Positions 24,871 through 33,750 of a stretch of 64,000 bases of DNA are shown here, piece by piece (the first letter of the stretch is position 1; each line of letters opens with the position of its first letter). Position numbers and translations under genes: made by a program. The DNA lies in the NCBI RefSeq assembly GCF_024612015.1, contig NZ_CP102512.1:2790001-2854000 (forward strand). Direction: 5' to 3'. The DNA is from Streptomyces sp. CA-210063. GTDB taxonomy: Bacteria > Actinomycetota > Actinomycetes > Streptomycetales > Streptomycetaceae. The notes beneath the pieces were generated by a model. That model was not told the origin of the DNA and did not search any database. It saw only the letters and a list, made by a program, of their open reading frames with translations.

Positions 24871-27000
24871 TCAGCCCCGCAGGTCCACCAGCAACGGCGG
24901 CGCGTGCTCGCCCCGCACGTTCGTCAGCGACAGCACGGCGTGGCCGGGCGGCACGCCGTGGGCCAGTTCGGACGCCGACCAGCGTTCGCGTTCGACCTGG
25001 CGCACGGTCACGGCCCGGGCGGTGGGCGCATGGCCGGTGATCATCCGGCGCAGGGCGTGCCAGGCCTTGCCCGCCGGGGAGTCGGCGATGATCTGCCGGT
25101 CGGTGACGTCCCGCGCCTCGGTCCACTCCTTGCCCCAGACCTCGGCGAAGTCCTGCCCGTCCCACGGGGTGAGCCCGGACAGCGCCATCCGGCAGCCGAT
25201 CGAACCGAGCAGAGGGCTGCGCAAGGGCCGGGGCACGTCGTCGAGGGTCCGCAGGGTGAGGACCGTACCGGCGTTGGCGGACCGCAGCCGCTGGATGCCG
25301 CGTACGGCCTCGGGCGTGACGACCCCCGTGGCGTCGTCCAGCACCAGGCAGGCGAACAGCGACCGGTCCTCCCGTACCGCCACGCTCGCGGTGAACTGGG
25401 CGAGCACCAGCCGCGCCAGGATGCGTGAGGCGTCGGCGTGGCCGCGTTCGGGGAGGTCGATGCGGACCCGTACGGGGTGGTCGAGGGCTCGGAGGGAGAA
25501 GGGCCGGGACTGGCCGGAGGTGTCGAAGAACTGGGCGAAGGCGGGCCGGTCGAGCAGGGCGACCCGGTCGGCCAGCACGCTCCCGACGTCCCCGGGGTGT
25601 CCGAGCTGGCGCTCCCGCGCGTCCAGCTCCCGCAGCAGCGACTCCTGCCCGGCGTCCTGGAGGGCCTTGCGCAGCTCGCCCAGGGGGCCGGGCGCGCCGT
25701 CCAGCAGCTGGCGCAGCTGCGGCACCGACGGGAACCGCCCGTGCACCGCCCGGAACGGCCCGAGCAGCTGGGCGAGCACGGTCGTGGAGCGCCGGCTGTC
25801 GCCGCCCGGGTGCGGGTCGGTGAGGTCGCCGACGAGCGCCTCCGCGAGGACGGCCGCGGCCTCGTCGGGGTCGGTGGTCCCCCCGTACAGGTCGAGGTCG
25901 TACACGGACTCCGGGTTCCCGATCCGTACGACGACGTCGTAGGCGTCGGCCGGACCCAGCCCGGCCCCCGCCGCTCCCACGACCACCACCGCGGCCCGCC
26001 CGGCCAGCGCGTGCAGGCACAGCGACTCGGCGACGGGCCACACCACGCCCCCGGTCTTCCCGGATCCGGCGGGCCCGACGGCCAGCAGGGACGTGCCGAG
26101 CAGTTCGGGGCCCACGGCGAGGCCCGTGCCCCGGTAGGCGTACGGGTTGCGCGGGTCGTCGACGGTGCCGCCCAGCCGCACCTGCCCGGTGACCATGTCG
26201 TGCCTGGCGAGCCGGCCCGGCAGGTCCCGGTCCCCGGAAGGATGCAGACAGGCGGCGGCCCCGTCCTTCATCACCGCACCGGTGAACGTCGCCAGACTGT
26301 GCCGCCCGCTCCGCACCCCCTGCCACGCCCGCATGATCCGCGCATGATCCACATCCCGCATGAGCCCGGCCCGCGCCTCGGCGACCAGCCGATCGGCGGC
26401 TTCTACGGCACCGGCCTCTCGCAGCTGCGGCCAGGCGGCCGGGTCCTCCTGGGGCGGCGGTACGACCTGCCGCTCCTCCTGCCGGCGGAAACGCGGGGCC
26501 CCGTACCGGCGCCAGACCTCGCCCCAGCGGCCGAGCCGTCCGACACCGATCATGATCGCCAGGGCGACGACCGTGTACCAGACATAACTGAGGACCACCG
26601 CGGAGTACGAGTGGGCCGGCGCCCAGGAGTCCGGGATCATCGCGTAGAGCGGCACCAGCCACCAGCCGCCGAGGTAGCCGTTCCAGAGCAGGGACCAGAT
26701 CAGCCAGCCGACGAGGAAGGCGATCACGGCGCCACCCAGCAGCTGCCGGCCGGGGACGGTCTCGGGCTCCTCCTCCGGCCGCGGCCGATGCCCGAACCGC
26801 CACACACCGGGCGCCGCGTCGGGCCGTGGCGTCCGCAGCCAGGACAGGAAGGCGTTCCCGTCCGGCCTGGGCGGCGCTCCCGGGACTCCCGAGGGCATGG
26901 GGGGCACGGGAGGTGCCGCCGGCATCTCCGGCGACCCCGCCGGACGCGGCACGGGATTCGCATGCGTGCCTCGCGCGTCCCGCGTTCCGTCGCTGTTCAT
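24871..27000 (-). CDS. Membrane-anchored TraG/VirD4-like ATPase of unknown role
   Basis: About 709 residues. A Pro-rich cytoplasmic N-terminus is followed by two membrane segments near residues 62-80 (LLGGAVIAFLVGWLIWSLLW) and 100-125. The ATPase domain has Walker A VGPAGSGKT and a Walker-B-like LFACLVLDDATGV with DD rather than DE. This resembles DNA-pump or type IV coupling proteins, but no relaxase or conjugation genes are nearby. The ATG at 27000 is chosen because AGGGGGCAGG precedes it; 27036 is an alternative. It is divergent from gabT across 336 bp. As I remember, similar ATP/GTP-binding proteins sit beside gabT in other streptomycetes, so this is a conserved neighbourhood without an assigned function. 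Confidence 0.6.
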   Translation of the reverse strand: MNSDGTRDARGTHANPVPRPAGSPEMPAAPPVPPMPSGVPGAPPRPDGNAFLSWLRTPRPDAAPGVWRFGHRPRPEEEPETVPGRQLLGGAVIAFLVGWLIWSLLWNGYLGGWWLVPLYAMIPDSWAPAHSYSAVVLSYVWYTVVALAIMIGVGRLGRWGEVWRRYGAPRFRRQEERQVVPPPQEDPAAWPQLREAGAVEAADRLVAEARAGLMRDVDHARIMRAWQGVRSGRHSLATFTGAVMKDGAAACLHPSGDRDLPGRLARHDMVTGQVRLGGTVDDPRNPYAYRGTGLAVGPELLGTSLLAVGPAGSGKTGGVVWPVAESLCLHALAGRAAVVVVGAAGAGLGPADAYDVVVRIGNPESVYDLDLYGGTTDPDEAAAVLAEALVGDLTDPHPGGDSRRSTTVLAQLLGPFRAVHGRFPSVPQLRQLLDGAPGPLGELRKALQDAGQESLLRELDARERQLGHPGDVGSVLADRVALLDRPAFAQFFDTSGQSRPFSLRALDHPVRVRIDLPERGHADASRILARLVLAQFTASVAVREDRSLFACLVLDDATGVVTPEAVRGIQRLRSANAGTVLTLRTLDDVPRPLRSPLLGSIGCRMALSGLTPWDGQDFAEVWGKEWTEARDVTDRQIIADSPAGKAWHALRRMITGHAPTARAVTVRQVERERWSASELAHGVPPGHAVLSLTNVRGEHAPPLLVDLRG

Positions 27001-27070
27001 CGCGCCTGCCCCCTGACCAGCCGTTCCGTCCACCATCAGCGAGCCAATCTAACGCTCCCGCAAGGGGAGT

Positions 27071-27126
27071 TCACCGATTACGCGGCCGGGTGGACCCGTG
27101 TGCTCACCGTATTACGCGACCGGGCG
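27071..27126. promoter_or_regulatory. Direct repeat upstream of gabT (possible regulator site)
   Basis: tcaccgattacgcggccggg (27071-27090) and tcaccgtattacgcgaccgg (27104-27123) repeat with a 33-34 bp period, about three helical turns. Each contains TTACGCG, also present at 37916-37922 upstream of the polyamine operon. The gap 27001-27336 holds no gene; I see no convincing -10/-35 pair in it. Confidence 0.4.
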
Positions 27127-27336
27127 CACACCCGTGCCTCCGGTTTCTCCCTGTCCAACACGGACAAGAAGAACCCTCGACAACGCCCACATGGAGCATG
27201 CCCACCCTCCGGTCGCCGCCCTAGCCTGCGAGAAAAGAAGGCAAGCGTCCGAAAACACCCTCACCGGTCGGCGCGAGCGCCGACCCGCCCCCGTACGCCT
27301 CATGTCGTACACACGCACGATCACCAGGGAGCTCCC

Positions 27337-28680
27337 ATGACCGCCCTTCCGCCGCTTCCCCAGGAGCGCCGCGTAGTCACCGCCATCCCCGGACCGAAGT
27401 CGCAGGAGCTGCAGGCTCGTCGTGTCGCCGCGGTCGCGGCGGGGGTGGGGTCGGTGTTGCCGGTGTTCGCCGCGCGCGCGGGCGGCGGCATCATCGAGGA
27501 CGTCGACGGCAACCGGCTCATCGACTTCGGCTCGGGCATCGCCGTGACGAGCGTCGGCGCGAGCGCCGAGGCCGTCGTCCGCCGTGCCACCGCCCAGCTC
27601 CAGGACTTCACGCACACCTGTTTCATGGTCACGCCGTACGAGGGCTACGTGGCGGTCGCCGAGGCCCTCGCCGAGCTGACCCCGGGCGACCACGCCAAGA
27701 AGTCCGCGCTGTTCAACAGCGGCGCCGAGGCCGTCGAGAACGCCGTGAAGATCGCCCGCTCGTACACCAGGCGGCAGGCCGTGGTCGTGTTCGACCACGG
27801 CTACCACGGCCGCACCAACCTCACGATGGCGCTGACCGCGAAGAACATGCCGTACAAGCACGGCTTCGGCCCGTTCGCGCCCGAGGTGTACCGCGTGCCG
27901 GTGGCGTACGGCTACCGCTGGCCGACCGGCCCGGAGAACGCGGGCCCCGAGGCCGCCGCACAGGCCATCGACCAGATCACCAAGCAGGTCGGCCCGGAGA
28001 ACGTGGCCGCGATCATCATCGAGCCGGTGCTAGGCGAGGGCGGCTTCATCGAGCCGGCCAAGGGCTTCCTGCCGGCCGTCCGGCAGTTCGCCTCCGACCA
28101 TGGCATCGTCTTCGTCGCCGACGAGATCCAGTCCGGTTTCTGCCGCACCGGCCAGTGGTTCGCCTGCGAGGACGAGGGCATCGTCCCGGACCTGATCACC
28201 ACGGCCAAGGGCATCGCCGGCGGCCTCCCGCTCGCCGCCGTGACCGGGCGCGCGGAGATGATGGACGCGGCCCACGCGGGTGGCCTGGGCGGCACCTACG
28301 GCGGCAACCCCGTCGCCTGCGCGGGCGCCCTCGGCTCCATCGAGACGATGAAGGAGCTCGACCTCAACAGCAAGGCGAAGGCGATCGAGGCGACCATGAA
28401 GGCGCGCCTCACCGCCATGGCCGAGAAGTTCGACGTCATCGGCGACATCCGCGGCCGCGGCGCCATGATCGCCATCGAACTGGTCAAGGACCGCACGACG
28501 AAGGAGCCGAACCCGGAGGCGACCGCCGCGCTGGCGAAGGCCTGCCACCAGGAAGGCCTGCTGGTCCTGACCTGTGGCACCTATGGCAACGTCCTGCGCT
28601 TCCTGCCGCCGCTCGTCATCGGCGAGGACCTCCTCGACGAGGGCCTCGACATCATCGAGCAGGCGTTCACCCGCGTCTGA
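27337..28680 (+). CDS. gabT: 4-aminobutyrate--2-oxoglutarate transaminase
   Basis: Class III PLP-dependent aminotransferase of 447 residues that converts GABA and 2-oxoglutarate to succinate semialdehyde and glutamate. Seen in the sequence: FNSGAEAVENAVKIARSYT (cofactor phosphate loop), DHGYHGRTN, VFVADEIQSGFCRTG, and the Schiff-base lysine in TTAKGIAGG (K291). AGGGAG lies before the ATG. A hairpin terminator follows at 28750. Together with the aldehyde dehydrogenase at 21066 it completes the GABA-to-succinate shunt, and polyamine degradation genes nearby would supply GABA. Confidence 0.92.
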   Translation: MTALPPLPQERRVVTAIPGPKSQELQARRVAAVAAGVGSVLPVFAARAGGGIIEDVDGNRLIDFGSGIAVTSVGASAEAVVRRATAQLQDFTHTCFMVTPYEGYVAVAEALAELTPGDHAKKSALFNSGAEAVENAVKIARSYTRRQAVVVFDHGYHGRTNLTMALTAKNMPYKHGFGPFAPEVYRVPVAYGYRWPTGPENAGPEAAAQAIDQITKQVGPENVAAIIIEPVLGEGGFIEPAKGFLPAVRQFASDHGIVFVADEIQSGFCRTGQWFACEDEGIVPDLITTAKGIAGGLPLAAVTGRAEMMDAAHAGGLGGTYGGNPVACAGALGSIETMKELDLNSKAKAIEATMKARLTAMAEKFDVIGDIRGRGAMIAIELVKDRTTKEPNPEATAALAKACHQEGLLVLTCGTYGNVLRFLPPLVIGEDLLDEGLDIIEQAFTRV

Positions 28681-28749
28681 GTGCCCACTTTCGCGGGTCG
28701 CTCGCATACGGAACCTCCCATCAGCCTCCGACGTCCCACGCTTCCCGGA

Positions 28750-28775
28750 ACCGGAATCCGACCCCGGATTCCGGT
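28750..28775 (+). terminator. Hairpin terminator after gabT
   Basis: ACCGGAATCCG and CGGATTCCGGT form a perfect 11-bp stem with a 4-base loop, 69 bp after the gabT stop codon. Confidence 0.7.
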
Positions 28776-28874
28776 CCCTGTGGACAAGCGTCAGAGGGCG
28801 TGAAGAAGGTGTGCAAGGTGCATGGCGGGTCGCGATTCCACCTGTCGTCACCGCATTCCCTGCCGTAGGTTCTG

Positions 28875-29720
28875 ATGCAGATGAGAGATACACCCCGCCC
28901 ACAGGGGACTGTGGGTGACACCGGGTCGGGGCCTCCCCAGCTTCGCCCTGGTCGTGCCCTCGCGCACACACCCGGAGCTTCCGGCTCCGGATCTCCTCAC
29001 CGATCGGATGGCCGCCCGCCCCAAACCCCCCGGGGCGTGCGGCACACCGATCCGGTCGGCCGCCCCCGAACCACCCCCCCTGTTCGGGGGTGGCCGACCA
29101 CCCCCTCCGGCCGCCGTGCCGCTCTCCTCCTTCTCGGCCTCCCGGCCCTCCTCTTCGCGCTGATCACCTGGCAGATCCTCGCGCGCGGACCGCTGGCCCG
29201 CGCGGACGAACGCCTCAGCGACTCCCTCGTGCACCGGGGCGCCCCCACCCAGTTCCTCGCCGACCTCGGCAACATCACGGTCGCCGTCCCGGTCCTCGCC
29301 CTCGTACTGCTGTATGTCGCGCGGCGTGCGCGTGCCACCGGTAGGGACCACTGGTGGCGGCCGGCCGCCGCGGCGGCGCTCCTCATGGCCGCCGTACCGC
29401 TCTGGGTGATCCCGTTGAAGGAGCTCATCGCCCGGTCGGGCCCGCCGATCATGGGCCCGGGCACGGGTTTCTACCCCTCCGGCCACACCGCGACCGCCTC
29501 CATCGCTTACGGCGCCGCCGTCCTGCTTCTGCTGCCCTGGCTGCGCGGCGCCCTCGCGCGCCGCGCGGCCGTCGTCGTCGCGGTCGCCCTGAACATGGGC
29601 GTCGCCTTCGGCCTGGTGCGCCAGGGCTACCACTGGCCCCTCGACGTGGCGGCGAGCTGGTGCGTGTGCGCGCTGCTGCTCTCCTCGCTGTGGTTCCGGA
29701 TGCGTCGCCCTGCCAGGTGA
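28875..29720 (+). CDS. PAP2-family membrane phosphatase
   Basis: Integral-membrane phosphatase of up to 281 residues. After a basic, Pro-rich stretch of about 75 residues come membrane segments starting AALLLLGLPALLFALITW. The three PAP2 motifs are recognisable: KELIARSGP, FYPSGHTATA and VRQGYHWPLDVAA. The last has three rather than five residues between Arg and His compared with the usual SRxxxGxHxxxD. Members dephosphorylate lipid phosphates or undecaprenyl pyrophosphate. The start is uncertain because no clear ribosome-binding site is present and the first 75 residues look non-domain. A 25-bp tandem repeat begins in its last codons. Confidence 0.8.
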   Translation: MQMRDTPRPQGTVGDTGSGPPQLRPGRALAHTPGASGSGSPHRSDGRPPQTPRGVRHTDPVGRPRTTPPVRGWPTTPSGRRAALLLLGLPALLFALITWQILARGPLARADERLSDSLVHRGAPTQFLADLGNITVAVPVLALVLLYVARRARATGRDHWWRPAAAAALLMAAVPLWVIPLKELIARSGPPIMGPGTGFYPSGHTATASIAYGAAVLLLLPWLRGALARRAAVVVAVALNMGVAFGLVRQGYHWPLDVAASWCVCALLLSSLWFRMRRPAR

Positions 29721-29800
29721 CGTCCTCGGACGTTCTGCCGGGTGACATCCTCGGACGTTGTGCCGGATGGCCTGCTCGGACGTTCTGCCGGGTGACTTCC
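29711..29800. repeat. 25-bp tandem repeat, about 3.6 units
   Basis: Units start at 29711, 29736, 29761 and 29786, each built on tgcc(g/a)g(g/a)tg(a/g)c followed by cctcggacgtt. The period is exactly 25 bp with a few substitutions. It spans the 3' end of the PAP2 gene and the following gap. It is too few and too divergent for CRISPR and there is no spacer structure. Confidence 0.8.
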
Positions 29801-29882
29801 GCGTCGGCCGCACGGGCGGCCGACGAGAGCGCGGCGCGGCCGGGGGACGGCCGCCGTCACGACGTGTGGCTGTCAGCCCCGG

Positions 29883-30335
29883 CTACCGGTCCTCGTCCCT
29901 CGCCAGGCTCGCCGCCGCCTCGTGCATGGCCAGTTCGAGCAGTGCCGGGTCGGTGAGGGTGCCGCTGCCGTCCGGCGGGACCAGCCAGCGGACGCCACCG
30001 GTCTGCCGGCCCGGGTACGGCACCACGATCCAGGTGCCGTGACCCGCGCTGCGCACACCCGTGCCGAGCCATCCGGACGCCGTGCCCGGCGGCACGAAGA
30101 AACCCATGCGGTCGTCGCCGAAGTCGACGAGCACGGGTCCGGGTTGGTCGATGATGCGGATCAGGATGTCGAGCGTGGGGTAGCCGAGTTCGCCCGGCAG
30201 GATCAGCACGTCCCAGGCCCTGCCCGCCGGAAGCAGGGCGACCCCCAAGGGGTTGCGCTCCCACTCCCAGCGGCAGGCCTCGGGATCCGGTGATACGGAT
30301 GCCAGCCACTCGACCGCCGTCTTGGCCCCAGTCAT
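29883..30335 (-). CDS. Conserved hypothetical protein (150 aa)
   Basis: I do not recognise a family. It is a small soluble protein with mixed alpha/beta composition; it starts MTGAKTAVEWLASVSPDPEACRW and contains DVLILPGELGYPTLDILIRIIDQPGPVLVDFGDDRMGFFVPPG. No signal peptide or membrane segment is seen. A strong GAGAGGAAGG ribosome-binding site lies before the ATG, supporting expression. It resembles the small actinobacterial proteins that carry a primase/polymerase-like or hydantoin-type fold, but I cannot assign it. It is downstream of, and convergent with, the PAP2 gene. Confidence 0.7.
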   Translation of the reverse strand: MTGAKTAVEWLASVSPDPEACRWEWERNPLGVALLPAGRAWDVLILPGELGYPTLDILIRIIDQPGPVLVDFGDDRMGFFVPPGTASGWLGTGVRSAGHGTWIVVPYPGRQTGGVRWLVPPDGSGTLTDPALLELAMHEAAASLARDEDR

Positions 30336-30536
30336 GACAGGGACCTTCCTCTCTGTAGAGCTCCTTCGGACGCGGTTTGCGTCAGGAGCACAGACAGAGG
30401 TTCCGGCCGGGCATTACGCGGGTTCCGGGAACTTGTTGGTGGTGAAGAGAGGCACAGCGGTTGAGCAGGGCGTACGCCGTGCGATCACGAGTGCGCCCGC
30501 ACGCCCTCACTCCACACGCCCGCACGCCGCACGCCC

Positions 30537-31955
30537 TCAGCTGTCGAAGCCCAACCCCAGCCGGTCCATCGCCTTCAGCCACAGATTGCGGCGGCCGGCG
30601 TGGGAGTCGGCGCGGGCCAGGGACCACTTGGTGAGGGCGATGCCGGTCCACGCGAACGGCTCCGGGGGGAACGGCAGCGGCTTCTTGCGGACCATCTCCA
30701 GTTCCGTGCGCTCCGTGCGCTCCCCCGCGAGCAGGTCGAGCATGACGTCCGCGCCGAACCGGGTCGCGCCCACTCCCAGCCCCGTATAGCCGGCCGCGTA
30801 CGCGACCTTGCCGTGGTGGGCCGTGCCGAAGAACGCCGAGAAGCGGGAGCAGGTGTCGATCGCGCCGCCCCAGGCGTGGGTGAAGCGGACGCCCTCCAAC
30901 TGCGGGAAGCAGGTGAAGAAGTGCCCGGCGAGCTTGGCGTACGTCTCCGGCCGGTCGTCGTACTCGGCGCGCACCCGGCCGCCGTACGGGTAGACGGCGT
31001 CGTAGCCGCCCCAGAGGATCCGGTTGTCGGCGCTGAGCCGGAAGTAGTGGAACTGGTTCGCCGAGTCCCCGAGCCCCTGCCGGTTCTTCCAGCCGATCGA
31101 GGCGAGTTGGCCGGCGGTCAGCGGCTCCGTCATCAGCGCGTAGTCATAGACGGGGACGGTGTACGCGCGGACGCGTCTGACCAGGCTGGGGAAGATGTTC
31201 GTGCCGAGCGCCACCTGGCGGGTGCGGATGTGGCCGTAGGGGGTGCGGACGGCCATGCCGGCGCCGTACGCCTTCAGGGTCAGCGCGGGGGTGTGCTCGT
31301 GGATGCGGACGCCGAGGTTCAGGCAGGCCCGCTTCAGGCCCCAGGCGAGTTTGGCGGGGTGCAGCATGGCGACGCCCCGGCGGTCGTGCAGGCCCGCCTG
31401 GAAGGTGGGGGAGGCGACCTGGTCGCGGACGGCGTCGGCGTCCAGGAACTCGATGCCGTCGGCGAGGCCTTTGCGGGTGATCTCGTCGTACCAGTCGCGC
31501 AGTTCCCAGGCCTGGTACGTCTCGGTCGCGACGTCGATCTCGCCGGTGCGTTCGAAGTCGCAGTCCAGGCCGTGACGGGCCACCGCCACCTCGATCTCGT
31601 CGAGGTTGCGGGCGCCCAGCTCCTGGAGCTTGTGGATCTCGTCGGGCCAGCGGGCGAGGCCGTTGGCCAGGCCGTGGGTGAGCGAGGCGGCGCAGAAGCC
31701 GCCGTTGCGGCCGGAGGCGGCCCAGCCCACCTCACGGCCCTCCAGCAGGACGACATCCCGTCGCGGGTCCCGCTCCTTGGCGATGAGCGCGGTCCACAGT
31801 CCGCTGTAGCCGCCGCCGACGACCAGCAGATCGCAGGTCTCGGCGCCGGTGAGCGCGGGCTCGGGGCGGGGCTTGCCGTGGTCCTCGAGCCAGTACGGGA
31901 CCGGCTGTGCGTCGGAAAGAGACTTTGTCCAACGGTTCATGGCGCTCGGGGCCAT
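30537..31955 (-). CDS. FAD-dependent amine oxidase (gamma-glutamylputrescine oxidase PuuB-like)
   Basis: DAO-family flavoenzyme of 472 residues. The dinucleotide-binding motif CDLLVVGGGYSGLWTALIAKE is at about residues 41-61, followed by LLEGREVGWAASGRNGGFC. The C-terminal FAD contact is AGYTGLGVGATRFGADVMLD. Such enzymes oxidise (gamma-glutamyl)putrescine or related amines to the aldehyde with release of ammonia and hydrogen peroxide. It is the last gene of the aldehyde dehydrogenase-potDABC operon (31-bp gap after potC), which supports a polyamine role. AGGGAG lies eight bases before the ATG. Confidence 0.82.
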   Translation of the reverse strand: MAPSAMNRWTKSLSDAQPVPYWLEDHGKPRPEPALTGAETCDLLVVGGGYSGLWTALIAKERDPRRDVVLLEGREVGWAASGRNGGFCAASLTHGLANGLARWPDEIHKLQELGARNLDEIEVAVARHGLDCDFERTGEIDVATETYQAWELRDWYDEITRKGLADGIEFLDADAVRDQVASPTFQAGLHDRRGVAMLHPAKLAWGLKRACLNLGVRIHEHTPALTLKAYGAGMAVRTPYGHIRTRQVALGTNIFPSLVRRVRAYTVPVYDYALMTEPLTAGQLASIGWKNRQGLGDSANQFHYFRLSADNRILWGGYDAVYPYGGRVRAEYDDRPETYAKLAGHFFTCFPQLEGVRFTHAWGGAIDTCSRFSAFFGTAHHGKVAYAAGYTGLGVGATRFGADVMLDLLAGERTERTELEMVRKKPLPFPPEPFAWTGIALTKWSLARADSHAGRRNLWLKAMDRLGLGFDS

Positions 31956-31986
31956 GATTTCAACTCCCTACAGAGTCAACAGGGGA

Positions 31987-32814
31987 TTATGCCTTTTGCT
32001 TCTTCCGGCGGTTTCCGATGACCATTCCGGCCACCACGAACAGTACGGCGACCAGGAACATGGCCGTACCGATGACATTGATCTGGACGGGCGTGCCGCG
32101 CTGTGCCGAACCCCAGACGAACATGGGGAAGGTGACGGTCGAGCCCGCGTTGAAATTGGTGATGATGAAATCGTCGAAGGAGAGCGCGAAGGCGAGCAGC
32201 GCGCCCGCCGCGATGCCCGGGGCGGCGATGGGCAGGGTGACCCGGGCGAAGGTCTGGACGGGACCGGCGTACAGATCCCGCGCGGCCTCCTCCAGCTTCG
32301 GGTCCATCGACATCACGCGCGCCTTGACGGCGACGACGACGAAGCTGAGGCAGAACATGATGTGGGCGATCAGGATCGTCCAGAATCCCAACTGTGCACC
32401 CAGATTGAGGAACAGGGTGAGCAGCGAGGCGGCCATCACGACTTCGGGCATCGCCATCGGGAGGAAGATCAGCGAGTTGACCGCGCCCCGCGCGCGGAAG
32501 CGGTACCGCACCAGCGCGAAGGCGATCATCGTGCCGAGGACGGTCGCGCCGAGGGTCGCCCAGGCGGCCAGCTGGAGGCTGAGCGCGAGCGAGCCGCACA
32601 GGTCGGCGACGCCGCACGGGTCGGTCCACGCGGCCGTGGAGAGTTCCTGCCACTCGTAGTTGAAGCGGCCCTTCGGCTGGTTGAAGGAGAAGACCGTGAC
32701 GACGACATTCGGCAGCAGCAGATAACCGAGCGTCAGAAGTCCCGCGATGACCACGAGACGGCGCTTGAGCCAGGTGACGCTCGTGCCAGATTTACGACTC
32801 CGTCGTGTGTCCAT
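31987..32814 (-). CDS. potC: Spermidine/putrescine ABC transporter permease PotC-like
   Basis: Permease of 275 residues with six membrane segments. The EAA loop reads PKLEEAARDLYAGPVQTFARVTLPI, and SFDDFIITNFNAG is the PotC signature. Its ATG immediately follows the TAA of potB without a gap. It forms the inner-membrane channel with PotB for polyamine import. Confidence 0.88.
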   Translation of the reverse strand: MDTRRSRKSGTSVTWLKRRLVVIAGLLTLGYLLLPNVVVTVFSFNQPKGRFNYEWQELSTAAWTDPCGVADLCGSLALSLQLAAWATLGATVLGTMIAFALVRYRFRARGAVNSLIFLPMAMPEVVMAASLLTLFLNLGAQLGFWTILIAHIMFCLSFVVVAVKARVMSMDPKLEEAARDLYAGPVQTFARVTLPIAAPGIAAGALLAFALSFDDFIITNFNAGSTVTFPMFVWGSAQRGTPVQINVIGTAMFLVAVLFVVAGMVIGNRRKKQKA

Positions 32815-33750
32815 TTAAACCAGTTCCTCCGTCCCGGACCTACGGATGTAGACCGTGACCATGAGGAGGATCGCGGCCATGAGGATGAACGAAAGGGCCG
32901 CCGCCGTCGGATAGTCGAGAATCCGCAGGAACTGGCTCTGGATGACGTTTCCGATCATCTGAGTGTTGGTGGAGCCGAGCAGTTCGGCGTTCACGTAGTC
33001 GCCGCTCGCCGGGATGAACGTCAGCAGCGTCCCGGAGACGACACCCGGCATGGACAGCGGGAAGGTGACCTTGCGGAAGGTGGTGAACGGCTTCGCGTAC
33101 AGGTCCCCGGCCGCCTCGTGCAGCCGCCCGTCGATCCGTTCGAGCGAGGTGTAGAGCGGCAGGATCATGAAGGGCAGGAAGTTATACGTGAGGCCGCAGA
33201 CCACCGCGAGCGGGGTGGCCAGCACGCGGTCCCCGGCCGTGAGGCCGAGCCAGCTGGTGACATCCAGGACGTGCAGGGCGTCGAGAGCGCCGACGACCGG
33301 GCCGCTGTCCGACAGGATCGTCTTCCAGGCGAGGGTGCGGATCAGGAAGCTGGTGAAGAACGGGGCGATCACCAGGATCAGGATCAGAGTGCGCCAGCGT
33401 CCCGCGCGGAACGCGATCAGGTACGCCAGCGGATAGCCCAGCAACAGGCACAGGACCGTCGCCGAGCCGGCGTAGAGCACCGAGCGCAGGAACTGCGGGT
33501 AGTACTCGGACAGCGCGTCCCAGTAGGTAGCGAAGTGCCAGGTGACCTGGTAGCCCTCCTCCAGGGAGCCCGTCTGCACGGACGTGGAGGCCTGGTAGAC
33601 CATCGGCATCGCGAAGAAGACCAGCAGCCAGACGAGACCGGGCGCGAGCAGCAGATACGGCGTCCAGCGGCCCCGCTTGCGGGGCGGCTTCGCGGTGGTC
33701 GGGACGGGAGCGAGGGGCGGTGGCGCCTCGGCTTCGGTGAGGGTCGACAT
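32815..33750 (-). CDS. potB: Spermidine/putrescine ABC transporter permease PotB-like
   Basis: Permease of 311 residues. A Pro-rich cytoplasmic N-terminus precedes six membrane segments beginning YLLLAPGLVWLLVFFAMPMVY. The EAA loop is RLHEAAGDLYAKPFTTFRKVTFPLS, and FIPASGDYVNAELLGS is the PotB-type motif. The ATG overlaps the potA stop by one base (TGATG). Confidence 0.88.
   Translation of the reverse strand: MSTLTEAEAPPPLAPVPTTAKPPRKRGRWTPYLLLAPGLVWLLVFFAMPMVYQASTSVQTGSLEEGYQVTWHFATYWDALSEYYPQFLRSVLYAGSATVLCLLLGYPLAYLIAFRAGRWRTLILILVIAPFFTSFLIRTLAWKTILSDSGPVVGALDALHVLDVTSWLGLTAGDRVLATPLAVVCGLTYNFLPFMILPLYTSLERIDGRLHEAAGDLYAKPFTTFRKVTFPLSMPGVVSGTLLTFIPASGDYVNAELLGSTNTQMIGNVIQSQFLRILDYPTAAALSFILMAAILLMVTVYIRRSGTEELV

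Noticed and set aside
24871..27000. Integrated conjugative element suggested by the TraG-like ATPase
   Set aside because: No integrase, relaxase, attachment repeats or tRNA nearby, and neighbours are stable metabolic genes.
29711..29800. Possible CRISPR-like array
   Set aside because: Units abut without spacers, are only about four, and no cas genes are present.
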